A stretch of DNA of 47,310 nucleotides from an uncultured Oscillospiraceae bacterium (GTDB lineage: Bacteria; Bacillota; Clostridia; Oscillospirales; Oscillospiraceae), in assembly GCA_944385535.1 (NCBI GenBank), contig CALWXR010000016.1:1-47310 (forward strand), written 5' to 3'. The first letter of the stretch is position 1; every line of letters starts with the position of its first letter. A program made the translations under genes and the position numbers. Shown piece by piece: positions 6,958 through 15,562 of this stretch. The notes under the pieces were generated by a model that was not told where the DNA came from, did not search any database, and was given only the letters and a program-made list of their open reading frames with translations.

Positions 6958-7497
6958 TCAATAGTTGACTTCCCGCACCTCGAAGTAGCTCTGGGGATGG
7001 TCACAGGTGGGGCAGATCTCCGGGGCCTTGGTGCCTACCACGATGTGACCGCAGTTGCGGCACTCCCACACCTTTACTTCGCTCTTGGCAAAGACCTGGG
7101 CGGTTTCCACATTGTGCAGCAGAGCCCGGTAGCGCTCCTCGTGGTGCTTCTCAATGGCCGCCACCAAACGGAACTTTCTCGCCAGCTCCGGGAAACCCTC
7201 TTCCTCGGCGGTTTTGGCGAAGCCCTCGTACATATCCGTCCACTCGTAGTTTTCTCCCTCTGCCGCGTCCAGCAGATTCTCCGCGGTGGAGCCGATGCCG
7301 TGCATCTCCTTAAACCACATTTTGGCGTGCTCTTTTTCGTTGTCCGCAGTCTTGAGGAACAGGGCCGCAATCTGCTCAAAGCCCTCCTTTTTCGCCTTGG
7401 AAGCGTAATAGGTATACTTGTTCCGGGCCTGGGATTCCCCCGCGAAGGCGGCCTCCAGATTCTTTTCGGTTTGAGTGCCCGCATACTTATTGGCCAT
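6958..7497 (-). CDS. rbr: Rubrerythrin (peroxide reductase)
   Basis: Cytoplasmic non-haem iron protein that reduces hydrogen peroxide in anaerobes. The N-terminal four-helix diiron domain (about 1-140) carries [27 protein letters not shown] and EKHHEERY with the expected Glu/His ligands. The C-terminal rubredoxin domain shows two Cys-x-x-Cys pairs (CRNCG and CPTCD). The length of 179 residues is normal. The start is the ATG at 7497 after AAGGAGG; an in-frame extension to 7575 crosses the promoter and is rejected. It is a single-gene unit with its own strong promoter, suggesting steady or peroxide-controlled expression, though no PerR box was recognised. Confidence 0.95.
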   Translation of the reverse strand: MANKYAGTQTEKNLEAAFAGESQARNKYTYYASKAKKEGFEQIAALFLKTADNEKEHAKMWFKEMHGIGSTAENLLDAAEGENYEWTDMYEGFAKTAEEEGFPELARKFRLVAAIEKHHEERYRALLHNVETAQVFAKSEVKVWECRNCGHIVVGTKAPEICPTCDHPQSYFEVREVNY

Positions 7498-7546
7498 GGA
7501 AATAATCCTCCTTATGTTCATTCCGGGAAAGAACCCGATTGCGTTC

Positions 7547-7575
7547 AGTATAGCATAGTTCCCAAAGGAAGTCAA
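7547..7575 (-). promoter_or_regulatory. Promoter of rubrerythrin gene
   Basis: Minus strand: -35 TTGACT (7570-7575), 17-bp spacer, -10 TATACT (7547-7552). It lies directly after the terminator stem of the upstream nup operon. Confidence 0.85.
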
Positions 7576-7605
7576 GACAGCCCCCAGCCTTTGGCGGGGG
7601 CTGTC
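7576..7605 (-). terminator. Hairpin ending the nup transporter operon
   Basis: GACAGCCCCC (7576-7585) pairs with GGGGGCTGTC (7596-7605), 13 bp after the last permease stop on the minus strand. The U-tract is weak (TTGACT follows and is the next -35 box), so termination may be partial. Confidence 0.65.
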
Positions 7606-7618
7606 ATAGGGTGGAATC

Positions 7619-8560
7619 TCACCGGGAGCCTTTGTCGTAGGGGATGCCCTCGGCCTTGGGGGCCCGGGAGTTCCTGGAAGTGAAGATGAGCACCACCAGG
7701 GAAATGATATAGGGCAGCATGTTGTACACCGTGCCCGGAATATTCAGATTTCCCAGGAAGTCAAAGGCCACGTACACATTGGACAGGGCCCGGAGCATAC
7801 CGAACAGCAGAGCGGCCGCGGCGATCCGAATGGGATTCCACTGACCGAAGATCATAACCGCCAGCGCCAGGAAGCCAAAGCCCGCCACGCCGTTTTCGAA
7901 CTTCCATTCGGAGACGCCGGAGGTAATATACACAATGCCGCCCAAACCGCCCAGGATACCGGAAATGAGCACGCCCGCGTAGCGCATCTTGTAGACGTTG
8001 ATGCCCACAGAGTCCGCCGCCTGGGGATGCTCGCCGCAGGCCATCAGCCGCAGACCAAAACGGGTTTTATACAGGACGATATGGCTGGCCGCCAGCAGCA
8101 CCAGGGCAATGAGCATAAACCAGCTCAACTCCATAGAGCCAATGTTGAAATAGAAGGCCTTCTTCTGGTCCACATATTGGATGGTCGCGGAGACATTGTT
8201 GGGGTCGGCAGCGGTGTTCAGCGCCTTGATGATGACCGTAGCGGCGGCGGTGCCCAGCAGGTTCATGGCAGTACCGACGATGGTCTGATCCGCGTTGAAA
8301 TTCACCGCGGCCACGGCCAGCAGCAGGGAATACAGGGCGCCCACCAGGGCGGCGGCCAGAACCACCGCCAGCACCATGACGATCTCCGGGGTGCCGTCAG
8401 GCAGATAGCGCATTGTCAGCGCGCCGCCCAAAGCGCCCATAACCATGATGCCTTCCAGGCCGATGTTGATCACGCCGCTGCGTTCAGAGAAGCAGCCGCC
8501 CAGCGCCACCAGCATGAGGACGGAGGCAAAAATCAACGTATACTGTATCAGAAGCAGCAT
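7619..8560 (-). CDS. nupQ: Nucleoside ABC importer, membrane subunit (NupQ type)
   Basis: 313 residues and about eight to nine membrane helices, with the [20 protein letters not shown] signature of the BPD_transp_2 permeases that work with BMP-family binding lipoproteins. It would form one half of the membrane channel for guanosine/purine nucleosides, as in B. subtilis NupP/NupQ. The stop of the preceding permease gene overlaps its ATG (TAATG), so the two are translationally coupled. It is the last gene of nupOPQ and is followed by a hairpin. The exact nucleoside cannot be read from the sequence; sugar importers of related type are the alternative. Confidence 0.85.
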   Translation of the reverse strand: MLLLIQYTLIFASVLMLVALGGCFSERSGVINIGLEGIMVMGALGGALTMRYLPDGTPEIVMVLAVVLAAALVGALYSLLLAVAAVNFNADQTIVGTAMNLLGTAAATVIIKALNTAADPNNVSATIQYVDQKKAFYFNIGSMELSWFMLIALVLLAASHIVLYKTRFGLRLMACGEHPQAADSVGINVYKMRYAGVLISGILGGLGGIVYITSGVSEWKFENGVAGFGFLALAVMIFGQWNPIRIAAAALLFGMLRALSNVYVAFDFLGNLNIPGTVYNMLPYIISLVVLIFTSRNSRAPKAEGIPYDKGSR

Positions 8561-9687
8561 TACTTGTCCCCTCCTTCTTCTTTGGTGTGGGATGCGGCTT
8601 TTTCCTCGCGCTTGGCAATGGAGCGGTTCATCGCGCTCTTAACAAACAGCACGAAGCCGCACAGATAGATGATCAGCGAACAGATGAAGTCCGAGACCTG
8701 AGCGCAGTATACGGCCTTGTCCACATAAGCGCCGCCGGCGGTGATGTGCTGGATAAAGTAAGAGGAGAAGATAGAGCCGATGGGATGAAGTCCCCCCAGG
8801 AACGCGGCGGCAATGCCGTTGAAGCCCATGCCCGGAATGTTCGACTGGGAGCAGGACCACTGCTCATAACCGGTCAGGTACAGCAAGGCGGCGGCCATGC
8901 CTGCCAAACCGCCAGCAATGGCCATGGTCAGGATGATGTTCCGATTCTCCTTCATACCGGCGTACTTCGCCGCGTGCTTGTTGCTGCCGGTGGCTTTCAG
9001 CTCATAGCCCAGCTTGGTCTTTTCCAGCAGAATCCAGATCAGCACCGCGACCACCACAGACAAGGGGATGGCGATGGTCACATACTGGTTGTTGCTGAAG
9101 AAGGTTCCCAAGCCCATATCGGGGAGCATTGCCTGGGGAGCGGCGGTTTTCAGATTCTGGGTATAGGGGGAAGCGGTTTCCTTCACCTGCGTCAGAAGCA
9201 TATTGACGCCGTACAGGCTGATCCAGTTGAACATGATGCAGGAGATAACTTCATTGACGTTAAACAGGGTTTTCAGCGCGCCGGACACGGCTCCCAGCAG
9301 CGCGCCGGCCGCGATGGCCCCCAGCAGGCAAGCCCACCAGGGCATTTGAAGCGCAAGCGCCATATACAGGCAGGCGCCGGCGCCTACCACATACTGCCCG
9401 GCAACACCGATGTTGAACAGGCCGGTCTTATTGGCAAACAGCACGCTGAGAGAACACATCAGCAAGGGGGCGGTCTTTACCAAGGTATTGCCCAGATACT
9501 TAAGCTTGGCAGGCCCGCTGGGATAGTAGAAAAAGTTCTTGACGATGGTAGTGATGGCTTCCCAGGCGCCCTCGGCATTGATGATCAGAAGCACCAAATA
9601 ACCCACGAGCAAACCGACAATAATACACATCAGGGAGGCGATCAAGGATTGGACGCTGCTGTTTTTCAACAGGTTATTTTGTTTCAT
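8560..9687 (-). CDS. nupP: Nucleoside ABC importer, membrane subunit (NupP type)
   Basis: 375 residues and about ten membrane helices. It is a BPD_transp_2 permease with KTGLFNIGVAGQYVVGAGAC, the counterpart of the INIGLEGIM block in its partner. It is the longer of the two channel subunits, as usual in BMP/Nup systems. The ATG overlaps the stop of the ATPase gene by four bases (ATGA), and its own stop overlaps the start of the next permease. The C-terminus is charged (REEKAASHTKEEGGDK). Expected at the cytoplasmic membrane with the ATPase encoded just upstream. Confidence 0.85.
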   Translation of the reverse strand: MKQNNLLKNSSVQSLIASLMCIIVGLLVGYLVLLIINAEGAWEAITTIVKNFFYYPSGPAKLKYLGNTLVKTAPLLMCSLSVLFANKTGLFNIGVAGQYVVGAGACLYMALALQMPWWACLLGAIAAGALLGAVSGALKTLFNVNEVISCIMFNWISLYGVNMLLTQVKETASPYTQNLKTAAPQAMLPDMGLGTFFSNNQYVTIAIPLSVVVAVLIWILLEKTKLGYELKATGSNKHAAKYAGMKENRNIILTMAIAGGLAGMAAALLYLTGYEQWSCSQSNIPGMGFNGIAAAFLGGLHPIGSIFSSYFIQHITAGGAYVDKAVYCAQVSDFICSLIIYLCGFVLFVKSAMNRSIAKREEKAASHTKEEGGDK

Positions 9688-11216
9688 TGCCGGTCCTCCC
9701 TCTTTGCGCCTGCCATGTACAAGCCTAGTTCTTCCACGGTAACGTTGGCGGGATCAAATTCGCCCACGATCTGCCCCTCGAACATCACCAGAATTCGGTC
9801 GGATACGTTCATCACTTCATCCAGTTCCAGGGAAACCAGGAGCACCCCTTTTCCGGAGTCCCGCTGGGCTACCAGCTGCTTGTGCACATACTCGATGGCG
9901 CCCACATCCAGGCCCCGGGTGGGCTGGACGGCAATGAGCAGCTGGGGATCCTTGTCGATTTCCCGGGCGATGATGGCCTTCTGCTGGTTGCCGCCGGACA
10001 TGCTCCGCGCCTTTGTGACAGCGCCCTGACCGCTTCGGATATCGTTGGAGGCAATGAGCCGCTCCGCGTAAGAGCGGATATTTTTACGCCGAAGGAATCC
10101 GGCCTTGCTGGTAAACTCCGGCTCATAGTAGCGCTGTAAGATCAGATTGTCCTCCAGGGTATAATCCAGCACCAAGCCGTGCTTGTGCCGGTCCTCGGGG
10201 ATATGGCTCATACCCAGGTTGGAGCGCTTGCGAATGGACATCTTGGTAATGTCCCGGCCCCGCAGATAGACCTTGCCGCTTTGCAGCGGCTCCAGACCGC
10301 TCAGCCCGTAGACCAGCTCCGTCTGACCGTTGCCGTCAATGCCCGCGATGCAGACGATCTCGCCGCCGTGAACCTGAAAGCTGACATGGTTCACCGCGTC
10401 CTTTTTGTGGTGGTGGGCGGCTACACAAATGTCCTGCACATCCAGAATCACATCGCCGGTTTCAACCTGCTCTTTATCCACCACGGTCTTGACGTCCCGG
10501 CCTACCATCATCCGGGAGAGCTCCTGGGCGGAGGTTTCGGAGGTATTGACCGTGCCGATATACTTGCCCTTGCGCAGAACGGTGCACCGGTCGGAGACTT
10601 CCATGATCTCCGCCAGCTTGTGGGAGATGAACAGGATGCTCTTCCCTTCCGCTGCCAGATTGCGCATGATCTGCATCAGCTCGGCGATTTCCTGGGGCGT
10701 CAGAACTGCCGTAGGCTCATCAAAGATCAGGATCTCGTTCTCCCGATAGAGCATCTTCAAAATCTCGGTACGCTGCTGCATGCCTACGGTGATATCCTCC
10801 ACCTTGGCATCCAGATCCACATAAAGGCCGTAGCGCTCCGAAATCGTCTGAACCTTTTCCCGGGCCTGGGCCTTGTTCAGGAAGCCGTGGTTACAAGGCT
10901 CAACGCCCAGAATGATGTTGTCCAGCACCGAGAAGCACTCCACCAGCTTGAAATGCTGATGCACCATGCCGATGCCCAAGGCGTTGGCGTCGTTGGGATT
11001 TCGGATCTCCACCTTCCTGCCATCCATATGGATCTCCCCTGCTTCCGGCTGATACAACCCAAACAAAACGCTCATCAGCGTGGATTTGCCCGCGCCGTTT
11101 TCTCCCAGGAGGGCGTGAATCTCTCCTTTTTTGAGCTGGAGCGTGATGTCGTCGTTGGCAATGATACCGGGAAAGCGCTTGGTAATGTGCAGCATCTCAA
11201 CTGCATACTGTTCCAA
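9684..11216 (-). CDS. nupO: Nucleoside ABC importer, double ATPase subunit (NupO type)
   Basis: Two fused ABC domains in one chain of about 510 residues. The first has Walker A GENGAGKST, signature VGMQQRTEI and Walker B ILIFDEPTAVL. The second has the degenerate Walker A GIDGNGQTE, signature SGGNQQK and the typical QPTRGLDVGA. It powers the NupP/NupQ permeases. The start is set at the TTG at 11216, eight bases after AAGGAGG; an ATG at 11234 lies upstream of that site, because the ribosome site itself is inside the longer frame. It has its own promoter (TTGCAA-17-TATACT), separate from the binding-protein gene, so the lipoprotein and the transporter core can be expressed at different levels. 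Confidence 0.9.
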   Translation of the reverse strand: MEQYAVEMLHITKRFPGIIANDDITLQLKKGEIHALLGENGAGKSTLMSVLFGLYQPEAGEIHMDGRKVEIRNPNDANALGIGMVHQHFKLVECFSVLDNIILGVEPCNHGFLNKAQAREKVQTISERYGLYVDLDAKVEDITVGMQQRTEILKMLYRENEILIFDEPTAVLTPQEIAELMQIMRNLAAEGKSILFISHKLAEIMEVSDRCTVLRKGKYIGTVNTSETSAQELSRMMVGRDVKTVVDKEQVETGDVILDVQDICVAAHHHKKDAVNHVSFQVHGGEIVCIAGIDGNGQTELVYGLSGLEPLQSGKVYLRGRDITKMSIRKRSNLGMSHIPEDRHKHGLVLDYTLEDNLILQRYYEPEFTSKAGFLRRKNIRSYAERLIASNDIRSGQGAVTKARSMSGGNQQKAIIAREIDKDPQLLIAVQPTRGLDVGAIEYVHKQLVAQRDSGKGVLLVSLELDEVMNVSDRILVMFEGQIVGEFDPANVTVEELGLYMAGAKREDRQ

Positions 11217-11276
11217 TTGCCATACCTCCTTCATTCAGGGAAAGCCCGCTCTTTCCCAGCATATTGATATGGGTAT

Positions 11277-11305
11277 AGTATACCATATCCCCGCGCACAT
11301 TGCAA
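11277..11305 (-). promoter_or_regulatory. Promoter of nupOPQ
   Basis: Minus strand: -35 TTGCAA (11300-11305), 17-bp spacer, -10 TATACT (11277-11282). The -10 region lies inside a near-palindrome, about 11266-11290 (ATATGG...CCATAT), which could be an operator. Confidence 0.8.
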
Positions 11306-11336
11306 AATAAATTTTACATTTTACACGGAAGCGAGC

Positions 11337-11366
11337 AAAAGCCCCTGCGCCTTACGGCGCAGGGGC
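11337..11366 (-). terminator. Terminator of the nucleoside-binding lipoprotein gene
   Basis: GCCCCTGCGCC pairs perfectly over 11 bp (11341-11351 with 11356-11366), with TTTT following on the minus strand. It separates nupN from nupOPQ. Confidence 0.85.
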
Positions 11367-11393
11367 ACAGGATTTTTCCGCGTTCTGAGGGAA

Positions 11394-12587
11394 TTAACCC
11401 TTGATGGCGGGATACTCGTTCACCGTCACAGTGGTGGCGGGCAGAGCGGAAATGTCGTTGGACACGGTAATCGTGCCGTCCAGCATAGCGCCAACCAGAG
11501 CGGTGTAGTCCTCCACAGTGAAGGAATCGCTGAACTGGGTGGTGGCGGTGGGGATCTGAACATAGTTCTCGTCAGGGTTGGCGGAAACCAGGCCCAGGCT
11601 CTCGATCTTGCCGGAGTAGGCGGCCCAGTTGTCGTTCTCAATGATCTCGGCCAGAACGGTCTTGACTGTGGGAGCCAGACCCTTCATAGCGGAGGTCACG
11701 GTCATGCCTTCGCCGTACTGACCGTCGATGATGGCGCTCTGGTCAACGTCAACGCCGATGACCTTACCGCCAACCTTCTGAGCGGCTTCCGCAGCGGAGG
11801 TGTAGATGCCGCCGCCGCAGGCGAATACAACTTCCACCTCTTTCTCGCCGTACCAGGTGTCCATCACTGCGGTGATGTCGGCGTCGCCAAAGAACTGGTT
11901 GCCGTAAACGTACTCAACCACAACTTCTTCGGTAATGCCCAGTTCAGCAGCAGCGGCGTCAATGCCCTGCAGGTAGCCGTGGCCGAAGCGCTGAACAGCG
12001 GGGACAGCCATGCCGCCCAGGAAGCCCAGGTGCTTGTAGCCCAGCTTCACAGCGGCGTAACCGGCCATGTAGCCGCACAGCTCTTCCTGATAAACGGCGG
12101 AGTAAACGTTCTCCGTAGGGGCAAAGCCGCCTTCGCCTTCCGCCACGTCCAGAGCCACGAACTTCACATCCGGGTACATGGGAGTGACTTCCACCAGGGT
12201 CTCGCCAAAGGCGTAACCAGGCATCACAATGATGTTGTAGCCATCGGCAACAGCGGCGTCCACCATGGCCACGCGCTCAGCGGTGGAGTCACCGGCGGGC
12301 TTGTAGTAGGTGAAGGTAACATTGTTGGCATCGCAGTACTCCTTGCAGGCCTCATAGGTGGTCTGGTTGAAGGACTGGTCGGTGATGTCGCCGTAGTCGG
12401 TGATCATAGCAACCTTGTACTCCACAGCAACCTGGGGCTCTTCCCCGGCGGGAGCGGTGGTCTCTTCCGCGACGGACTCGGTGGTCTCAACAGCGGCGGC
12501 AGTGGTCTCGGGGGTGTCGCCGGAGCCGCAGGCGGCCAGGGACGCCACCATGGTCAGAGCCAGCAGCAGAGCCAGAATCTTCTTCAT
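11394..12587 (-). CDS. nupN: BMP-family nucleoside-binding lipoprotein
   Basis: 397 residues with a lipoprotein signal peptide: MKK, a hydrophobic core and lipobox LAAC (Cys20). An acidic/Thr-rich linker (21-55) follows, then a two-lobed binding domain of the BMP/PnrA type (AMITDYGDITDQSFNQ at the start, FGHGYLQGIDAA, VVFACGGGIYTSA, GVDVDQSAI). Anchored outside the membrane, it would capture nucleosides for NupOPQ. The ATG follows GGAGGAATGAAATC. It is flanked by its own candidate promoter and a strong terminator, which allows a high lipoprotein to transporter ratio. The ligand class is inferred from family and from the cdd/deo neighbours. Confidence 0.9.
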   Translation of the reverse strand: MKKILALLLALTMVASLAACGSGDTPETTAAAVETTESVAEETTAPAGEEPQVAVEYKVAMITDYGDITDQSFNQTTYEACKEYCDANNVTFTYYKPAGDSTAERVAMVDAAVADGYNIIVMPGYAFGETLVEVTPMYPDVKFVALDVAEGEGGFAPTENVYSAVYQEELCGYMAGYAAVKLGYKHLGFLGGMAVPAVQRFGHGYLQGIDAAAAELGITEEVVVEYVYGNQFFGDADITAVMDTWYGEKEVEVVFACGGGIYTSAAEAAQKVGGKVIGVDVDQSAIIDGQYGEGMTVTSAMKGLAPTVKTVLAEIIENDNWAAYSGKIESLGLVSANPDENYVQIPTATTQFSDSFTVEDYTALVGAMLDGTITVSNDISALPATTVTVNEYPAIKG

Positions 12588-12637
12588 GATTTCATTCCTC
12601 CATAGTAATTCTTTTGGCGCGCTTACGCACCTTTATT

Positions 12638-12666
12638 ATTGTCGCATATTTCCGACAAAAAATCAA
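12638..12666 (-). promoter_or_regulatory. Candidate promoter and operator of nupN
   Basis: Minus strand: TTGATT (12661-12666), 17-bp spacer, GACAAT (12638-12643). Inside it is an inverted repeat TTGTCG (12639-12644) / CGACAA (12653-12658) that would overlap RNA polymerase and so could be a repressor site. Both boxes are imperfect. Confidence 0.5.
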
Positions 12667-12720
12667 CAGCTAATCTGGGAAAAACCGTCATAGTCGGCTT
12701 TTTTTAAGAAAAAGTTCACC

Positions 12721-13131
12721 CTACATGCCCATGTGTTTTTGTGGGGAGAAACTGTAGGGCAGGATCTGGGCCAGGGTGTAGGTTTCATAGCCCTTCTCAT
12801 CGATCATGTAGATGAGAAAATCGTCCCCGCAGAATTCCCGCATCACCTGGCGGCACACCCCGCAGGGAGGAAAAGCCCCGGTGATATGCCCCCCCTTGCC
12901 CCCGCACACGGCAATGGAGACAAAGTCCCGGTGGCCGTCGTACACCGCTTTGAAAAAGGCGGTGCGCTCGGCGCAGTTGGTGGGGCCGTAGGCGGCGTTT
13001 TCAATGTTGCAGCCCTGGTAAACCGTACCGTCGGCGCACAGCAGGGCCGCGCCCACCTGGTAGCCGGAGTAGGGCACATAGGCGTGGGTCATGGCTTCCT
13101 TCGCAAGTTCCGCCAGTTTTTCAGGGGTCAT
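12721..13131 (-). CDS. cdd: Cytidine deaminase
   Basis: Deaminates cytidine and deoxycytidine to uridine and deoxyuridine. The 136 residues are the usual size of the small homotetrameric type. The zinc site is complete: CAERTA (Cys ligand and catalytic Glu) and PPCGVCRQV (two Cys). AAYGPTNCAERTA and the N-terminal YVPYSGYQVGAALL are standard. The ATG overlaps the deoB stop by four bases (ATGA), so it is translated with deoB. It is the last gene of deoD-deoB-cdd, upstream of the nucleoside importer, which fits import followed by salvage. Confidence 0.95.
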   Translation of the reverse strand: MTPEKLAELAKEAMTHAYVPYSGYQVGAALLCADGTVYQGCNIENAAYGPTNCAERTAFFKAVYDGHRDFVSIAVCGGKGGHITGAFPPCGVCRQVMREFCGDDFLIYMIDEKGYETYTLAQILPYSFSPQKHMGM

Positions 13132-14312
13132 AATCCTTCCTCCTTGCCAAGAATCTCCCGGGCAAAGCTGCGGCCCGGGGTGTCAAAGTCCACCCTTAGC
13201 AGGTCCGTCACCGTGGCGGCAATGTCGGCAAAGCTTTCCCGGGTGCCCAGGTTCCCGGGCCGCACCTGCTTGCCCAGGATCAGCAGGGGCACATACTCCC
13301 GGGTGTGATCCGTGGTGGCGGTGTAGCCCGGGTCGCAGCCGTGGTCGGCGGTGATCATCACCAGATCCTCCGGCCCCAGCTTGGGCAGGAAGGCTCCCAG
13401 CCAATCGTCAAACTCCGACAGGGCTTTGGCGTAGCCGTCCACGTTTCGCCGGTGGCCGTAGACCATGTCAAAGTCCACCAGGTTCACAAAGCAAAGGCCG
13501 GTAAAGCCCCTGTCCAAATAGTGATCCGCGTGGGCCATGCCGTCTAAGTTGGACTGGTTGAATACAAATTCCGTGTCCCCCCGGCCCGCGAAGATGTCAT
13601 GAATCTTGCCCACGGCAATGCTGTCTTTTCCCGCCGCCTTGATGGCGTCCAGCATGGTCTCCTTGGGCGGCTCCAGGGAGTAGTCGTGGCGGCGGGCGGT
13701 GCGGGTAAAGCCCCTGGCCGGATCCCCCACATAGGGGCGGGCGATGACCCGGCCCACGCCGTGCTCGCCCTGCAGAAGCTTCCGGGCCTTGCGGCAGGCG
13801 TCATAGAGCTCTTCCAGGGGGATCACTTCCTCGTGGGCCGCCACCTGGAACACGGAGTCGGCGGAGGTGTAGACGATCCACTTCCCCGTTTCCATCTGGG
13901 CTTGGCCGTAATCCCGGATCACCGCGGTGCCGGAATAGGGCTTGTTGCACAGCCAGCCCCGGCCGGTGAGCCGTTCAAATTCCTCCAGCACCTGGGGAGG
14001 GAAGCCCTCCGGATAGGTGGGCAAGGGGTTGGGGGAGACGATGCCCGCGATCTCCCAATGGCCGATGGTGGTATCCTTGCCCATGGAAGCTTCCTTCAGC
14101 CGGGCAACGGCCCCGGCGGGGGCATCCGTCTTGGGCAGACAGGTAACCCCGTCAATGTTCCCCAGGCCCGCGGCGATCATATTGGGAATGTGCAGCTCGG
14201 GGGAGGCGGCGCAGGAGGCCAGGGTGTTCACCCCCACATCCCCGAAGGAAGGCGCGTCGGGCATGGCCCCGATGCCGAAGGAGTCCAGAACGATGAGAAA
14301 GATCCGCTTCAT
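13128..14312 (-). CDS. deoB: Phosphopentomutase
   Basis: Interconverts (deoxy)ribose 1-phosphate and 5-phosphate, linking nucleoside phosphorolysis to the pentose pathway and DeoC. The 394 residues fit the family. The two-metal alkaline-phosphatase-type core is visible: IVLDSFGIGAMPDA at the start, GKDTTIGHWE with the likely phosphorylated Thr, and ITADHGCDPGYTATTDHTREYVP near the end. It is four bases downstream of deoD and overlaps cdd, so deoD-deoB-cdd form a tight operon. Nothing unusual was seen. Confidence 0.96.
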   Translation of the reverse strand: MKRIFLIVLDSFGIGAMPDAPSFGDVGVNTLASCAASPELHIPNMIAAGLGNIDGVTCLPKTDAPAGAVARLKEASMGKDTTIGHWEIAGIVSPNPLPTYPEGFPPQVLEEFERLTGRGWLCNKPYSGTAVIRDYGQAQMETGKWIVYTSADSVFQVAAHEEVIPLEELYDACRKARKLLQGEHGVGRVIARPYVGDPARGFTRTARRHDYSLEPPKETMLDAIKAAGKDSIAVGKIHDIFAGRGDTEFVFNQSNLDGMAHADHYLDRGFTGLCFVNLVDFDMVYGHRRNVDGYAKALSEFDDWLGAFLPKLGPEDLVMITADHGCDPGYTATTDHTREYVPLLILGKQVRPGNLGTRESFADIAATVTDLLRVDFDTPGRSFAREILGKEEGL

Positions 14313-14316
14313 GGTC

Positions 14317-15063
14317 TTACTTCCCTTCCATAGCCGCCGCCACGTCCAGGGCCACCTTCATCATGGTGGTAAAGGCGGTCTGTCGCTCCTGGGAGGTGGT
14401 CTCCACCCCTTTGAGCACGTGGTCGGAGATGGTGCAGATGCACAACGCCCGCTTTCCGTACCGGGCGGCGTTCATATACAGGGCGGCGGCCTCCATTTCC
14501 AGGGCCATGACCCCCATCTTCTTCAGTCCGTACACGCTGTCCAGGCCCTCGGGCACGCCCACATGGTCGCCGTAGAACACGTCGGAGGAATTCACGTTGC
14601 CCACATGGTACACCGCCCCATTGTCCTCCGCCGCCTGGACCGCCGCTTTCAGCAGCTCCCAGGAGGCGATGGGGGCGAAGGTACCGGGAAGGTGGAATTG
14701 GTTGGCGAAGTTGGAGTCGGTGCAGGCCCCCTGGGCAATGACCAGGTCATACAGGTTGATGTGCTCCTGGATGGAACCGGCGGAGCCCACCCGGATGATG
14801 TTCTCCACGCCGTAGCCGTTATACAGCTCGTGGGAGTAGATGCCGATGGCGGGCATGCCCATGCCGGAGGCCATGACGGACACCTTCACGCCCTTGTAGG
14901 TGCCGGTGTAGCCCTGGACGCCCCGGACGTTGTTTACCAGCACCGGGTTTTCCAGGAAGTTCTGGGCGATGAACTGAGAACGCAGAGGATCGCCGGGCAT
15001 TAAAACAGTTTTGCCGAAGTCCCCGGGCTTGGCGGAAATATGAGGGGTGGGAGTGGTTAACAT
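14317..15063 (-). CDS. deoD: Purine-nucleoside phosphorylase, DeoD type
   Basis: Splits purine (deoxy)nucleosides with phosphate to base and (deoxy)ribose 1-phosphate. The 248 residues match the hexameric bacterial type: HISAKPGDFGKTVLMPGDPLR, NNVRGVQGYTGTYKG, IRVGSAGSIQ, ALEMEAAALY and CTISDH. The start is the ATG at 15063, eight bases after GGAGG; an in-frame ATG at 15084 lies before the ribosome site and is not used. The 5' side is a repeat-filled gap that separates it from deoC, so its promoter was not identified. First gene of deoD-deoB-cdd. Confidence 0.95.
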   Translation of the reverse strand: MLTTPTPHISAKPGDFGKTVLMPGDPLRSQFIAQNFLENPVLVNNVRGVQGYTGTYKGVKVSVMASGMGMPAIGIYSHELYNGYGVENIIRVGSAGSIQEHINLYDLVIAQGACTDSNFANQFHLPGTFAPIASWELLKAAVQAAEDNGAVYHVGNVNSSDVFYGDHVGVPEGLDSVYGLKKMGVMALEMEAAALYMNAARYGKRALCICTISDHVLKGVETTSQERQTAFTTMMKVALDVAAAMEGK

Positions 15064-15201
15064 AACATTTTCCTCCTGTTTCATGATTGATATATGGGGT
15101 GGGATTGGAAAGGTCCCTTAGGCAGATGGGGATGGGAAGCGCGGCTTAACCAACCGCCCGGTATACCCAGGCAGGACATTGGCTGTGCCGCAAAAAAGAT
15201 G

Positions 15202-15378
15202 TGTCATCTCGAGCGCAGCCGAGAGATCCACGCACCCACAAACGGAATGCACGCCGGTGAATGGTTAGCACTTCCCCGCGGCTCCTTCCTTACTCTTTCC
15301 ACGACCGCAACCACCTGCATGCCTACAGCTCCCAGTGCGTAGATCTCTCGACTCCGCTTCGCTTCGCTCGGGATGACA
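15202..15378. repeat. Repeat cluster B (2 units of the TGTCATC...GATGACA family)
   Basis: A forward unit at 15202-15238 and an inverse unit at 15335-15378, with linker between them, lie in the 499-bp gap between deoC and deoD (same strand). No gene seen. The stretch 15064-15201 holds nothing recognisable beyond the deoD leader. Confidence 0.8.
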
Positions 15379-15431
15379 GAGGGGGGAAGCGCGGCTTAAT
15401 CAACGGACGGTTCTCCGCCGGAAGGCGTGGC

Positions 15432-15558
15432 AGAGTGAAGAGTGAAGAGTGAATAAGTTGTGGTATTCCCTTCGGGAATGATTTAAAAACACGGTATTTC
15501 CCATTTTCAAATCCATTTTTCGAAGAAAAATACCTCACTTCTTCACTATTCACTATTA
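15432..15558. repeat. Second repeat family, full copy (AGTGAAGAGTGAA ends)
   Basis: About 127 bp with terminal inverted repeats of roughly 27 bases built from AGTGAAGAGTGAA and TTCACTATTCACT, and inner hairpins (ATTCCC/GGGAAT near 15465-15479; CCATTTTTC/GAAAAATACC near 15513-15533). The right half recurs at 31244-31290. It ends five bases before the deoC stop. Confidence 0.7.
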
Positions 15559-15562
15559 CCGA

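Noticed and set aside
12588-12720. Purine riboswitch before the nucleoside importer genes
   Set aside because: No three-way junction core with the conserved loops was found; only a promoter-like pair of boxes and a short inverted repeat.
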